A DNA stretch of 64,000 bases from UTCHB3 sp964531325. Lineage in GTDB: Bacteria > Bacteroidota > Ignavibacteria > Ignavibacteriales > Ignavibacteriaceae. The translations under genes and the position numbers were made by a program. How positions within the stretch are numbered: position 1 is the stretch's first letter; every line of letters starts with the position of its first letter. The stretch is taken from positions 1-64,000 of the forward strand of contig CAZHCW010000008.1 of NCBI GenBank assembly GCA_964531325.1, written 5' to 3'. Shown one piece after another: positions 25,436-35,051 of the stretch. The notes beneath the pieces are model-generated. The model saw only the letters and a list, made by a program, of their open reading frames with translations, was not told the DNA's origin and did not search any database.

Positions 25436-27541
25436 CTATTCCCTCTTCCCTTTTAATATCTCGGTTGCAAGTTTTTTTGCACCGTAGAGGTCGGAGATGG
25501 CTTCAACCATTCCCTGGGAGTGGACGGCTATTGCGCGGTTGGCTTCGTCGGTGTAGATGAAGTCGGCAGTGAGACTTTCGATGTTGCCGTCGAAGACGAG
25601 TCCTACAATTTTACCATCTTTGTTGATCATTGGACTGCCTGAGTTGCCGCCGATGATATCGTTGGTGGTGATAAAATTGAGCGGAGTTGAAAGATCAAAT
25701 TCCTTAGGCAGATTTTCCCATATTTTTGGAAGATTAAATGGGAATTTTTTACCAAATGAGTGATATCTGTCGAGAACACCGTAAAATGTGGTTTTTACTG
25801 GTGCCGTGGTTCCGTTATAGTCATAACCTTTAACCACACCATCGTTGATTCTGAGTGTAAATGTGGCATCGGGCGGGATCGATTCACCATAAACTTCAAA
25901 AAGTGCTTCACCCAAAAGGCTGTTGTTGATGGCATCCCTCTGCAGAATTTCCTTGTTGATTTTTCCGTATTCCATAAATTTTTTCTTTGCGGTCAGGATA
26001 AACTTTATAACAGGATCATCAGAATTCAGGACATCATCGGGAGAACCTTTTAACAGCCCGTCACGATAATTTTTATCCATCAATTTGGTGGTGGAAAGAA
26101 GGTGATCCCTTGCATCACTCCCCGTTTTATCGGCGAAGAGCATGTTGATCAGTTCTTTGTTATTTCCGAGGTTTCTGAAAATCAGATTAACCTGCACCTG
26201 AAGATAACGACGCTGGGATTCAAGATTCATGGTTGACGGGAAAAATGTTCCTGCCAATGAATCGAGTTTTGATTCAGAATATTTGTTTGGATCACCCTTT
26301 TTTGTTTCGGCAATGGTTACAAGTGTGGATGCAACTCTAAAAAGTTCGGGCATGTATCTGCGGTTAAAGTTATATCCAAAAAGCTCACGGGCTATCGGTT
26401 TAAGTTTCTCACGACCTTCTGCCACTTCACCCCAGATATGTCCATATTTGGCTTTTAATTTTGGATTGGACATAACAGCGTGTTTAAAATTCTTTTCAAA
26501 GTCATTTTTGCGGGCTATAAGATAAGGATCATTTAACCCTTTGTAAATTCCATCATAAACTTTTAGACCATTTCCGATCGAATAAAGTTCGGCAATCATC
26601 TTATAATTTTCGGTGTTACCGTCGAGAACCTGCTCTTCGATTATTTTGTAGAGGTCACCTAACCATTCAACAATCGGGAGATTTTGAAAATCGCGTTCAA
26701 ATTCCATTTGTGCAATTGTGTTGATGCGGGAAGTGCTGCCGGGATTTCCTATCACAAAAACAGCTTCACCTTCATCGGCACCTTTTTCACTCCAACCAAA
26801 ATAATCTTCTGTAGTAATCGGTTTTCCGTTTTCATAAGCGCGGAAGAACATACAATCGAGTCCATAACGGGGATAGGTGAAATTATCGTAGTCACCTCCC
26901 ATTTTTGCAGTTCTTAGGTCGGGAGCAAAAACGAGACGGACATCATCATATTTTTTGTAACCATAGAGTGAGTGTCTTCCGCCGTTGTAGAGGGGAACCA
27001 CCTGGAAATCGAGACCGGGATTATTAGATTCTGCTTCATTTACAAGTTCTTCACTTTTGGCTTTTCTTATCTCAACCTTTTCTTCATCAGTTTTTGCCGT
27101 TAGAAGGGCTTCGTTGATTTTTTCCGTAACATCTTCTATATAAATAAGTTGCTCGATAAAAAGATCGGGGATTCTTCTTTCGTTTGCTTCATCACCGGCA
27201 TAAAAACCGTCTTTCAGAAAATCTTCACCATCCTTTTGTCCCTTAAAAACGATATTCCGGGCGCAATGGTGATTGGTCATTATAAGACCATCTTCAGAGA
27301 TAAAAGAGGCAGTGCATCCTCCGCCAAAACGGAGAGCAGCTTTTCTTACTTTTGTGAACCATTCTTCCGATGGGTGGAAGTTATAGGTCTGTGCAAAATA
27401 ATCGACAGGTGGTTTTTCAAATGTCCACATTTTACCCATGTCCCATTTTCCGGCTTTTACTGTATCGGGATTAAACCCTGCATACTGGGCATAGGCAGAA
27501 GTGGCGACAATAACAAGGAAGAAAAGCTGCTTAAACATCAT
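25436..27541 (-). CDS. S46 family dipeptidyl-peptidase (DPP7/DPP11-type)
   Basis: 701 residues with a signal peptide ending at SAYAQ. It is a chymotrypsin-fold serine peptidase: TASFISEDGLIMTNHHC at about 77-93 carries the catalytic histidine, DYDNFTYPRYGLDCMFFR the aspartate region, and GGNSGSPMINKDG near residue 635 the serine. S46 enzymes act in the periplasm and remove dipeptides from the N termini of oligopeptides, a main route for amino-acid nutrition in asaccharolytic Bacteroidota. Length is normal for DPP7 (about 700-720). DPP7 (broad) versus DPP11 (acidic) cannot be decided here. The second ATG is also possible. It is followed on the same strand by no close gene. Confidence 0.93.
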   Translation of the reverse strand: MMFKQLFFLVIVATSAYAQYAGFNPDTVKAGKWDMGKMWTFEKPPVDYFAQTYNFHPSEEWFTKVRKAALRFGGGCTASFISEDGLIMTNHHCARNIVFKGQKDGEDFLKDGFYAGDEANERRIPDLFIEQLIYIEDVTEKINEALLTAKTDEEKVEIRKAKSEELVNEAESNNPGLDFQVVPLYNGGRHSLYGYKKYDDVRLVFAPDLRTAKMGGDYDNFTYPRYGLDCMFFRAYENGKPITTEDYFGWSEKGADEGEAVFVIGNPGSTSRINTIAQMEFERDFQNLPIVEWLGDLYKIIEEQVLDGNTENYKMIAELYSIGNGLKVYDGIYKGLNDPYLIARKNDFEKNFKHAVMSNPKLKAKYGHIWGEVAEGREKLKPIARELFGYNFNRRYMPELFRVASTLVTIAETKKGDPNKYSESKLDSLAGTFFPSTMNLESQRRYLQVQVNLIFRNLGNNKELINMLFADKTGSDARDHLLSTTKLMDKNYRDGLLKGSPDDVLNSDDPVIKFILTAKKKFMEYGKINKEILQRDAINNSLLGEALFEVYGESIPPDATFTLRINDGVVKGYDYNGTTAPVKTTFYGVLDRYHSFGKKFPFNLPKIWENLPKEFDLSTPLNFITTNDIIGGNSGSPMINKDGKIVGLVFDGNIESLTADFIYTDEANRAIAVHSQGMVEAISDLYGAKKLATEILKGKRE

Positions 27542-27560
27542 AATTTGACTCCAAAAATGA

Positions 27561-29528
27561 TTATTTCAAATAAGTAAATTTCTTTGAAGCGGTGAAACCC
27601 CCGGCGTTAAGCCTGAGGATATAGTTCCCGCTAACAAGATTTTCTGCTTCATAACGGAATGAGTGGTTACCCGTCCCGAGCAGACCAAGTTCCCGTTTAT
27701 CGATCTCTCTTCCATCAATTGAGAAGATGGTAACCGAAACTTCAGAAGGAACGGGGAGATCAAAATTGAGCACTGTTGATGAATTAAACGGATTGGGGTA
27801 ATTTTGTCCAAGACTAAAATTCCTGACCACTCCATTTTCGAAATTGATGACGGTACTATAATTAAATGAACCATCAAGATCGATCTGTTTTAATCTGAAG
27901 TCATATACCCCGTTTTGTGATAGGGGAATGATCACTTCATAAAATTTTGATTTAGTGGAAGTTCCGTTACCGGGAGTCTCTGAAACTTTGGTGAATTCAC
28001 CACCGTTAAGGGACATTTCCACTTCAAAACCGTAATTATTGGTCTCAGTTGCTGTGCTCCAGAGGAGTTTTACTCCCCCTGAAACCGCTTCAGATGTGAA
28101 GGAAACAAGTTCAACAGGCACCCATCCAACGGGATAAATGGTAACATCAAGGGGAGTTTTAACGCCTGAAGAAACCACAACACCATTAACTGTTACGGGG
28201 TCATAGCCTGTTGCAGAGAACGAGAGGTTATAAGTCCCGGGGAAAATCATTCGGGTCCAGGAACCTGAAATGGAGTCGGAAAAAACTTCTGCATTGGTAT
28301 GATCGTGTGATAAAACAGTAACTTTTACTTTCACAGGGACACCCTCGGGTGATTTTACCACTCCACCAACTCCCGAAAGGAGTTCGTTCATCAGATTTAA
28401 CCAGGCAGCCCTGTTGTAGTTCCAGATGGTTGGCATGTATGATGCTGCAACAAGTTTTGTGTTTGAGAGTTCAATTGTGAGTTCTCGTCCATATTTAAAG
28501 TAGGTAAACCAATCCTGTCTGCCTCCATAAACTGAATACCAGTCCCATCCGTTTGTGATTCCGTTGTTAAATTCGGAGAGGTAACCGTTGTTATTGCAGT
28601 AGAAGTGGACAGTGTCGGCATATCTTCTTGAGATTTGCTGCCACCAGTTATCGTCGGCGTGTCTTGCAACTCTACTGTCCCAAGGATAATTTACAACTTC
28701 GGCACCACCATGGTAGTTTGCCGACATGTTAAAATAAGTGGAATTACTGAGATTCATCATGGCGATGGTTTCTGGTTGCCATGCTGATCCATCGGGATGT
28801 TGCCCCTGAACGGGATCGGGGAAGTTTCTGTTGATATCGATATTGTTGGCATTGCCTCTTCTGGCGCCGGTAACGGTAGCATTGCCGGAGCGGTAAGTGC
28901 CGTCGGGGTTTGCAGCCGGATTAATCCAAATTTCGAGTCCATTTACAAGTTTTGTTACCAATGGATCAACATTATAGTTGGCGAGAAGATGGTCGGCAAG
29001 TCGGATCATATTCACAAAAGCTGCAGTTTCGTCACCGTGCATGGATGAGGAGTGCATAAAACGGGGTTCAGGTTCGGCTACATTCACATTATCGGAGATA
29101 ACCAGAAAGAGGATTTTTCTCCCCTGGGTTGTGGTTCCAGCATCTACAACCCGGCACAGATTTGGATAATCTGCCGCAAGGTCGTTTAACATCTGAACAT
29201 ATGTTTCGTAGCTGGGGTAAACATCCCAAAGCCCAAGTGCCCTTGGATTTCCCATCTCAACGGGAACATCCCCCGGAGGTGGCAATACTTCAACTTTGTA
29301 ACCAATTTTCTGGAATTTTCTGAACTGATCTTTGTTAGCATAAGCTGTAACCATCTTGCCATCAAATTTATCGATGGAGATGATTTTGGTTATTTCCTGT
29401 AATTCCATTTTATTAAAAAGAGGGAATTGGAAATAGACTTCACCATTCGTTTTAAAGTATTGGTCATCAATACCTTGAGCGAACAACGAGACGGATAATA
29501 CAAACAGTGCAAAAAATTGCTTTAGCAT
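27561..29528 (-). CDS. Secreted M14 zinc carboxypeptidase with T9SS tail
   Basis: 655 residues: signal peptide (to about FAQG), propeptide, M14 catalytic domain (about 105-395), a carboxypeptidase-regulatory-like beta domain (about 395-465), a linker and a sorting domain (NYPNPFNSSTV). The zinc motif HGDE gives His164 and Glu167; the substrate-binding NPAANPDG and DINRNFPD follow, then ANYHGG for the third ligand and ELTIELSNTK for the catalytic glutamate. It removes C-terminal residues from peptides outside the cell. It is 19 bases upstream-side of the S46 peptidase gene, so the two peptidases are probably co-transcribed, a sensible pair for protein degradation. Confidence 0.93.
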   Translation of the reverse strand: MLKQFFALFVLSVSLFAQGIDDQYFKTNGEVYFQFPLFNKMELQEITKIISIDKFDGKMVTAYANKDQFRKFQKIGYKVEVLPPPGDVPVEMGNPRALGLWDVYPSYETYVQMLNDLAADYPNLCRVVDAGTTTQGRKILFLVISDNVNVAEPEPRFMHSSSMHGDETAAFVNMIRLADHLLANYNVDPLVTKLVNGLEIWINPAANPDGTYRSGNATVTGARRGNANNIDINRNFPDPVQGQHPDGSAWQPETIAMMNLSNSTYFNMSANYHGGAEVVNYPWDSRVARHADDNWWQQISRRYADTVHFYCNNNGYLSEFNNGITNGWDWYSVYGGRQDWFTYFKYGRELTIELSNTKLVAASYMPTIWNYNRAAWLNLMNELLSGVGGVVKSPEGVPVKVKVTVLSHDHTNAEVFSDSISGSWTRMIFPGTYNLSFSATGYDPVTVNGVVVSSGVKTPLDVTIYPVGWVPVELVSFTSEAVSGGVKLLWSTATETNNYGFEVEMSLNGGEFTKVSETPGNGTSTKSKFYEVIIPLSQNGVYDFRLKQIDLDGSFNYSTVINFENGVVRNFSLGQNYPNPFNSSTVLNFDLPVPSEVSVTIFSIDGREIDKRELGLLGTGNHSFRYEAENLVSGNYILRLNAGGFTASKKFTYLK

Positions 29529-31336
29529 TAGTATCCGGCTTTATATAGATTGTATAATGTGTCAAAAAGTTCGTAACGGGGTTTACCCTCGTGGAGATCG
29601 ATGATCTCGTTATACTCGTCACTGTCCATTTCAAAAGCTTCGAGGTAAGCTTCTATTTCTTCTTTTCTCACGGGTTCTTCACCCTGAAACGAGTAGTCAT
29701 CTTTCACCACATAAAAACCTGCCAGGGCAAGTTCCTGAATTTTGGCAAATTGGGGATGGGTGTTCCAAAGGTCTTTATAGGGGAAAAGTTGACACCCTGC
29801 GTTCAGAAGCACATCCTGCACTTCTTCCACGGCGATATCGACGGGTCTTCTCTCTTTTTTGATTGCAAGTGCTGCAAGCGCACCAACTGCCTGACCAACC
29901 AACATTACACATGGCTGAAGGCGTGTGCAACCGTTAACAATATGTGAAACGGAGATCGATTTCTCGGCGAGAAGAAGTCCATTTACTCCCGCGGGGATAA
30001 GACAATCCATCGGTATCTGGAACGGTGCATTCTCGGGGAGGGGTTCTATCAATCGTTCCTCGGGCTCAAGGAAAAAATGACTGTGGTGATGATCGAGGAA
30101 ATAGTCGCCAACAGCAATGGAATCACTCACCAAAGGGGGACGAAGAGTATATTCATCGGGTACCACATCCCACTCTCTCATATAATGGTTACCGATTCCT
30201 CTTCTGCTCTCCCTTACATAGGGCATTGGAGGGAAATGATCGGGGGTGTCATAAATGGATTCATCGATCACCCACTCGGGATGTCCAAGTTTTGTTTGAA
30301 TATAGTGGACATAGTCGCGGGTTAACTCTTTTGCTTTTTCGAGATGCCATTCCCGTTTTTCAAAATCGTCGTAGAGTTCCCGGGTTGTGGGGTAATCATT
30401 TGCTCTGAAAGGCCAGTTTAAAAGATATTTATCGCCGGGAAGTGCCGCGTAGGAGATAAAACTGTCCCAGTTGTGCAGTTTATGGTTTAAATACTCTTCA
30501 TTTTTTGAATTTGCGTGGACTGCCGTTGAATTTACAAATCTTTCAGGATCATAATTTTCTGAGGCAGGAACAATTTTTGTGTTTCCCGGCTCTTTTTTAA
30601 GAATTGCGCAATAAGTAAGGTCCTGAATTATTTCATCGGGATCGTGAGGAGCCGAAGGTTCACCCGATTCAAAAGTTGATTCCCTTCCAAACCTGAACGG
30701 TAACCCCGCTTTGTATAGAACATCTCCGTATTCAGTCGCTTCAACTGTGATGTCAGCATAGATAGGAACTTGAGAACTTGAGAACTTGAGAACTTGAGAA
30801 TCTGAGTACTCTGATTCTTCGCTACTTCGATACTCCGCTACTCCGCTACTCTGATTCTCCGCTACTCCGCTACTCTGATTCTCAGGTACTCTAACCACTG
30901 CTCCTTTAACATGATTTGCTTCCTTAATAATGGAGACAAGTTTTGTGTTATACCAGATGGTGAGGTTTTCACCTGCGGATTCGATCAGTTCGTCGAGGGC
31001 TTTTTTACCGATGTGGGGTTCAAAACAGGTGAGGCTTATCCAGCCGGTGAAGGTTTTTTCGGGACCCCCATAATGGTCTTCAATTTTTTTGCGGAATTCA
31101 CCAAATATTCCACCACCAACTGCGTGTTTGTTACCGTCGAAGGCTGTAACTCCCGCAGCCAAAAACATGCCGCCTGCCATCGAAGATTCTTCTACTATAA
31201 GGGTTTTTATCCCCATCCTTGCAGCCTGGATACCGGCACAAATTCCCGAGGCTCCGCCTCCAATAATCAACAGTTCCGTTTTCAAATCATTAACCTTCAA
31301 TTTTATTGGAGTAAAGTTCCAATTCGGTGAGTTCAA
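29528..31336 (-). CDS. FAD-dependent oxidoreductase (FAD_oxidored type) with repeat-derived insertion
   Basis: 602 residues from an ATG at 31336 that overlaps gmhA by 47 bases. A TTG at 31285 with GAAGG before it, directly after the gmhA stop, is an equally good start and gives 585 residues. The FAD-binding TELLIIGGGASGICAGIQAA is near the N terminus, GTSVMV-type regions include VEATEYGDVLYKAG, and the C terminus has NGCTRLQPCVMLVGQAVGALA, all typical of the FAD-dependent oxidoreductase family PF12831. Residues about 147-190 (ENQSSGVAENQSSGVAEYRS and following) are encoded by dispersed intergenic repeats and look foreign to the fold. Substrate unknown. The 3' end abuts the M14 gene, so gmhA, this gene and the peptidases may form one transcript. 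Confidence 0.85.
   Translation of the reverse strand: MNSPNWNFTPIKLKVNDLKTELLIIGGGASGICAGIQAARMGIKTLIVEESSMAGGMFLAAGVTAFDGNKHAVGGGIFGEFRKKIEDHYGGPEKTFTGWISLTCFEPHIGKKALDELIESAGENLTIWYNTKLVSIIKEANHVKGAVVRVPENQSSGVAENQSSGVAEYRSSEESEYSDSQVLKFSSSQVPIYADITVEATEYGDVLYKAGLPFRFGRESTFESGEPSAPHDPDEIIQDLTYCAILKKEPGNTKIVPASENYDPERFVNSTAVHANSKNEEYLNHKLHNWDSFISYAALPGDKYLLNWPFRANDYPTTRELYDDFEKREWHLEKAKELTRDYVHYIQTKLGHPEWVIDESIYDTPDHFPPMPYVRESRRGIGNHYMREWDVVPDEYTLRPPLVSDSIAVGDYFLDHHHSHFFLEPEERLIEPLPENAPFQIPMDCLIPAGVNGLLLAEKSISVSHIVNGCTRLQPCVMLVGQAVGALAALAIKKERRPVDIAVEEVQDVLLNAGCQLFPYKDLWNTHPQFAKIQELALAGFYVVKDDYSFQGEEPVRKEEIEAYLEAFEMDSDEYNEIIDLHEGKPRYELFDTLYNLYKAGY
30766..30893. repeat. Two dispersed repeat types inside a coding sequence
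   Basis: Four units of agaacttg (30768-30799), as at 1-54 and 59951-60079, are followed by 'gctactcc/gctactct/gattctcc' units (30810-30890), as at 8991 and 25114. In the latter a 24-base period is visible (gctactccgctactctgatt...). Both 8x3 and 24 bases keep the reading frame, and the translated insertion repeats SSGVAENQ and FSSSQV. The flanking protein text continues the FAD-enzyme fold on both sides. Confidence 0.85.
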
Positions 31337-31895
31337 AAATTATATGTCCGGCTGTGATGTGACCTTCCTGAATTCTCTGGACATTAGCGGAAGGGATTAC
31401 AATGGCAACATCAACCAATGATTTTAGTTTTCCACCGGTTCCACCGAGGAAACCAACAACCTTCATCCCTTTTCTTTTAGCCATTTCAACAGCTTTGATC
31501 ACATTTCCTGAATTGCCGGAGGTTGAAACTGCCATGAGGACATCCCCTTCGGCTCCAAGTCCTTCAACATTTCTTGCAAACACATTCTCAAAACCGATGT
31601 CGTTTCCTCCGGCAGTGAGGTTTGAAGTGTCGGTGGTTAATGCAATCGCCGGAATTGCGGGGCGGTTCAATTCGTGATTAAGACGGATCATAAATTCCGT
31701 TGCGAGATGTTGACAGTCGGCAGCACTTCCGCCATTTCCACAAAGCAGGAGTTTTTTTCCGTTTTTAAAGGCATCAACAAAAAGGGTGATCGAGGCAAGA
31801 ATGTCGTCCCCACAAGCGTTTATCATATCGGTTTTGGTTATTGCGCTCTCTTTAAGCGATTCAACCATAAAGTCTTTTTTAAGCATGATTTCCAT
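31290..31895 (-). CDS. gmhA: Phosphoheptose isomerase GmhA-like SIS-domain protein
   Basis: 201 residues, normal for GmhA. The SIS-domain signatures CGNGGSAADCQHLATEF, TTDTSNLTAGGND, STSGNSGNV and the C-terminal QEGHITAGHIIFELTE all match. GmhA converts sedoheptulose 7-phosphate to D-glycero-heptose 7-phosphate, the first step of ADP-heptose formation for lipopolysaccharide core. No other heptose gene is next to it, and it leads a series into the FAD enzyme. The ATG codons at 31895 and 31886 are both usable. Assignment is at the level of the isomerase family. Confidence 0.9.
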   Translation of the reverse strand: MEIMLKKDFMVESLKESAITKTDMINACGDDILASITLFVDAFKNGKKLLLCGNGGSAADCQHLATEFMIRLNHELNRPAIPAIALTTDTSNLTAGGNDIGFENVFARNVEGLGAEGDVLMAVSTSGNSGNVIKAVEMAKRKGMKVVGFLGGTGGKLKSLVDVAIVIPSANVQRIQEGHITAGHIIFELTELELYSNKIEG

Positions 31896-32042
31896 TATTT
31901 ATTTTATTTCAATGTTTAAAGTTAATTGTTTTAAATAAGATAGCAGGCGAATAAAGAAGTGACTTTTGAACAAAAATGAAGATATTGTTGTTGTAACAAT
32001 GAATTATGAATCGTGCATTTAAAACTTAATCTATGAAATAAA

Positions 32043-33185
32043 ATGGCTCTTTTTTTTATAATCTTCTTTTTAGTCTATGGCTCTGCCAATTTTTATGTTT
32101 TCCTGAGAGGTTTTCAAGCACTTGAGGCAACTCCCCTATTTGTAAAAATCATTTATTCAACGATTTTCATTGTGGGGGCATCGGGGTATGTTCTTGCGCG
32201 GGTTCTTGATTGGGAAAACCGGATTTATGACATTCTTCACTTCTGGGGTGCACTTTGGTTTGCTATCTTGTTATATGCTTTTATGGCGGTTTTTCTGATA
32301 GATATTGTGAGATTGGTCGACAAGTTTTTCCCCTTTGTGCCATATAAAATCTTCCCAACAGTTCAATACTTTAAATTGGCGGTTTTTGGTTTGGTCTTTG
32401 TTTATCTGTTGATTGTTGTTGGTTATGGAATGTATAACGCTAACAATATTAAGATTAAAACGATGAACCTCACCCTCCCGAAAAAAGGGAGCAATTTAAC
32501 CGAACTTAGCATAGCATTTTTGTCAGATACTCACTTTTCGCCTATCACAGGATATGACAAAGCTGAGCAGATACACCAGTTGCTCGATGGTATCAAACCC
32601 GACCTGATTTTGATGGGTGGGGATATAATTGATGATAAAGCTCACCATCTCATCCGACATGAAATCGACAAAAAATTAAAAGAATTAAAAGCTCCTCTTG
32701 GGGTAATTACTATTAACGGCAACCATGAATTTATAAATGGTTACGCTGAAAGTATGGATTTTATTAAAAGAACAGGGATTAAACTTCTCGCAGATGAGAT
32801 GTTGGTAATCGATGACAATCTGGTAATTGTTGGAAGGGAAGACCTCTCGATTAATCGTTTTGCCAACAAACAAAGGAAAGAGCTTGCCGAGCTTATGGCT
32901 CCCGCAAATGCCTTAAATCTCCCCGTTATTATGCTCGATCATCAGCCATTTAACCTTGAACAAGCTGAACAAAACGGTGTTGATCTTCAACTTTCGGGAC
33001 ACACCCACAACGGGCAGTTGTTTCCGGCAAATCTTGTTGTTAAAAGGATTTACGAAATGGCTTGGGGCTACCTGAAAAAAGGCAAAACTCAATATTATGT
33101 TTCATCAGGTGCCGGAACATGGGGTCCTCCCGTTCGGCTTGGAAGTGATGCTGAAATAATGCTTTTTAAGATAAAGTTTGAGTGA
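32043..33185 (+). CDS. Membrane-anchored metallophosphoesterase (YkuE-like)
   Basis: 380 residues. Four hydrophobic segments (about 1-22, 35-55, 68-90, 110-130) anchor it. The phosphodiesterase domain (about 150-378) has SDTHFSP (Asp162, His164), GGDIID, NGNHEF, and GHTHNGQ, all the dimetal ligands of calcineurin-like enzymes. The arrangement with N-terminal membrane helices is that of YkuE/UDP-2,3-diacylglucosamine hydrolase-like relatives, often acting on lipid-linked phosphoesters; the substrate here is unknown. It diverges from gmhA, sharing a 148-base AT-rich gap in which no clear promoter stands out. Confidence 0.92.
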   Translation: MALFFIIFFLVYGSANFYVFLRGFQALEATPLFVKIIYSTIFIVGASGYVLARVLDWENRIYDILHFWGALWFAILLYAFMAVFLIDIVRLVDKFFPFVPYKIFPTVQYFKLAVFGLVFVYLLIVVGYGMYNANNIKIKTMNLTLPKKGSNLTELSIAFLSDTHFSPITGYDKAEQIHQLLDGIKPDLILMGGDIIDDKAHHLIRHEIDKKLKELKAPLGVITINGNHEFINGYAESMDFIKRTGIKLLADEMLVIDDNLVIVGREDLSINRFANKQRKELAELMAPANALNLPVIMLDHQPFNLEQAEQNGVDLQLSGHTHNGQLFPANLVVKRIYEMAWGYLKKGKTQYYVSSGAGTWGPPVRLGSDAEIMLFKIKFE

Positions 33186-33203
33186 AAAAGTATATAATCA
33201 ATT

Positions 33204-34865
33204 CTATTTCAACAACATTATTTTCTGAACTGCGCGTTGATTTCCAAAAACTGCCTGAACAAAATATACACCTGAGGAGAGTCCGGTTCTCTCAATTGTG
33301 AAACGGTGTGTGGCTGCTTCTTTCATCCCATTAAAAACGGTTTGAACAAAGGCGCCGCTGATGTCAAAAAGGGATATTTGCACATTACCGGAATTGGGGA
33401 GATCGAGTGTAAAGGTTGTTTGTGGATTAAATGGATTAGGCGAAGCGTTTCCCATTCTAAAGCCAGCAGGAACCTCTTCGGTATTGTCTTCAATTCCAAC
33501 CAGCGAAAGGGGTATTTTTACAGATTGAATCTGGTAGATGCCCGAACGATTATCCATCCAGAATGGATGAAGAGTATTTTCGCTGTAAACAATTGAGATG
33601 TTGTCCCCCTGATAACCCTGGCCCAAACCACCAATTGGCGTGGGTTTAAAGTTTTTATCTGAAATTTCATATTCGATCCAGGTGTTTCCATTGTCGAGGG
33701 ATCTGGCAAGGAAAACACCGGCTGAATCGGCAGTAGTTGCCCTGTCATCATAAAATATTACATTAATTCCGCCATATTCATCCACTGTCATTGCCGGGAA
33801 AAATTGAATTTTGCCATTGTTTAACTGATCCTGATTAACTCTGATTCCCCCTGACCATGTGGCTCCACCATCAGTTGAACGGTTAAATATGATATCAGGG
33901 TCGGCTCCCGCAACAGATGTGTTTTTCTGAGTGGTCACTACATATAACCAGCCATTGGTTGCTCCACCCGACAAATCAATTGCCAACTGTGGATTGCTGT
34001 TAACACGGATATTCTGTTTGGTGGGCAATATTCCCTGGATTCCATTTGTTACAAAGGCGTTTTCGGTTACGGTCCATGAAGTTCCACCGTTTGTTGACTT
34101 CGCAAATCCGGTGTATTTTTCTGTAAATGGTGAAGATGAAGTAACAGCAGCCCAAACTGCGTAAACCACTCCTTGTTTATCAACCACAAGTCCACCACCA
34201 TAATTTCTATCGGTGGGAGTGTTTACCTGTTGAATAGCCGACCAGTTTTGCCCCCCGTCATCTGAATATACAAATACCAATGGATAGGGTGGACTGTATC
34301 TTACCCAGGCGGCGTAAACTCTTCCATAATAAGGGCTTGTCGGTGAATTATCCGCTGCAAGCCATGCCCTTTCGAGCTCAACATTTGTAATGGCTTTTGC
34401 ATTCGACCATGTTCTCCCCTGATCGGTTGACCTGTGGGAATACAGACCGTAAAGAGGAATTTTACCATTTCTTGTGAGAATAAAAGTACCGTTTTTATCG
34501 ATTGTGATCCCGGGATCACCTCCATGAAAAGCGATGGATGGACCACCTGAGCAGGTATCTGTACCCCAAAACGAAGTTCCACCATTGGAAGAGACATATA
34601 TTCCCTCACTCACAAAAAACTGCGGCGAAAAACTGATCGCATTTGCGGAAGCAAAAATTGAGTTTGGATCATTTGGATGCACAACGGCGACCACTTCGGT
34701 TTGAGTGACTGCGGATGGAAAAACAGGATGATTGGGCAGCCCCAATCGTGTATAATTTTGGGCAGAAGTTATCGTTACTAAACAAAACATCAGAAAAACG
34801 GGAACCCTGAACCGGGTTCCCTTTAAAAGAACAAAATATAATTCTTTGTAGTAACTTGATAACAT
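33204..34865 (-). CDS. Secreted BNR/sialidase-like beta-propeller protein with T9SS tail
   Basis: 553 residues with a signal peptide region VPVFLMFCLVTITSAQ. The true start may be later than the ATG at 34865, because the first 18 residues look unlike a signal peptide. The body contains several Asp-box/BNR motifs (SSNGGTSFW, STDQGRTWS, SDDGGQNWS, STNGGTSWT, STDGGATWSGG, SLDNGNTWI), giving a six-bladed sialidase-like propeller. Sialidase catalytic arginines are not evident, so it may be a binding or structural protein. The C terminus has SPNPFNPQTTF and ends VQKIMLLK. It converges on the phosphoesterase gene. Confidence 0.85.
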   Translation of the reverse strand: MLSSYYKELYFVLLKGTRFRVPVFLMFCLVTITSAQNYTRLGLPNHPVFPSAVTQTEVVAVVHPNDPNSIFASANAISFSPQFFVSEGIYVSSNGGTSFWGTDTCSGGPSIAFHGGDPGITIDKNGTFILTRNGKIPLYGLYSHRSTDQGRTWSNAKAITNVELERAWLAADNSPTSPYYGRVYAAWVRYSPPYPLVFVYSDDGGQNWSAIQQVNTPTDRNYGGGLVVDKQGVVYAVWAAVTSSSPFTEKYTGFAKSTNGGTSWTVTENAFVTNGIQGILPTKQNIRVNSNPQLAIDLSGGATNGWLYVVTTQKNTSVAGADPDIIFNRSTDGGATWSGGIRVNQDQLNNGKIQFFPAMTVDEYGGINVIFYDDRATTADSAGVFLARSLDNGNTWIEYEISDKNFKPTPIGGLGQGYQGDNISIVYSENTLHPFWMDNRSGIYQIQSVKIPLSLVGIEDNTEEVPAGFRMGNASPNPFNPQTTFTLDLPNSGNVQISLFDISGAFVQTVFNGMKEAATHRFTIERTGLSSGVYFVQAVFGNQRAVQKIMLLK

Positions 34866-34947
34866 CTATTAATCCATGTATTACAACGGTCCTGTAACAA
34901 GCGTCGTAAATGTAAAAAAAACATTCTGCATATGTGTAGTGAGATAT

Positions 34948-35040
34948 AAACCACAGAGCACACCGAGGACACTGAGGGGAAATTACCAATCCCATCCGCG
35001 AAAATCTGTGTTAAATCCGTGGAATCCGTGTAACTATCAC
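34948..35040. repeat. 'ccacagagcacac' and 'atccgtg' repeats
   Basis: At 34950-34983 an accacagagcacaccgagga unit followed by cactgaggggaaatt; a near copy is at 41006-41042. Directly after it, 34990-35036 has 'atccgcg/aatccgtg' units as at 58-140. The block fills the gap between the BNR gene and the TonB receptor gene. Confidence 0.8.
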
Positions 35041-35051
35041 AAATCTTTCCA

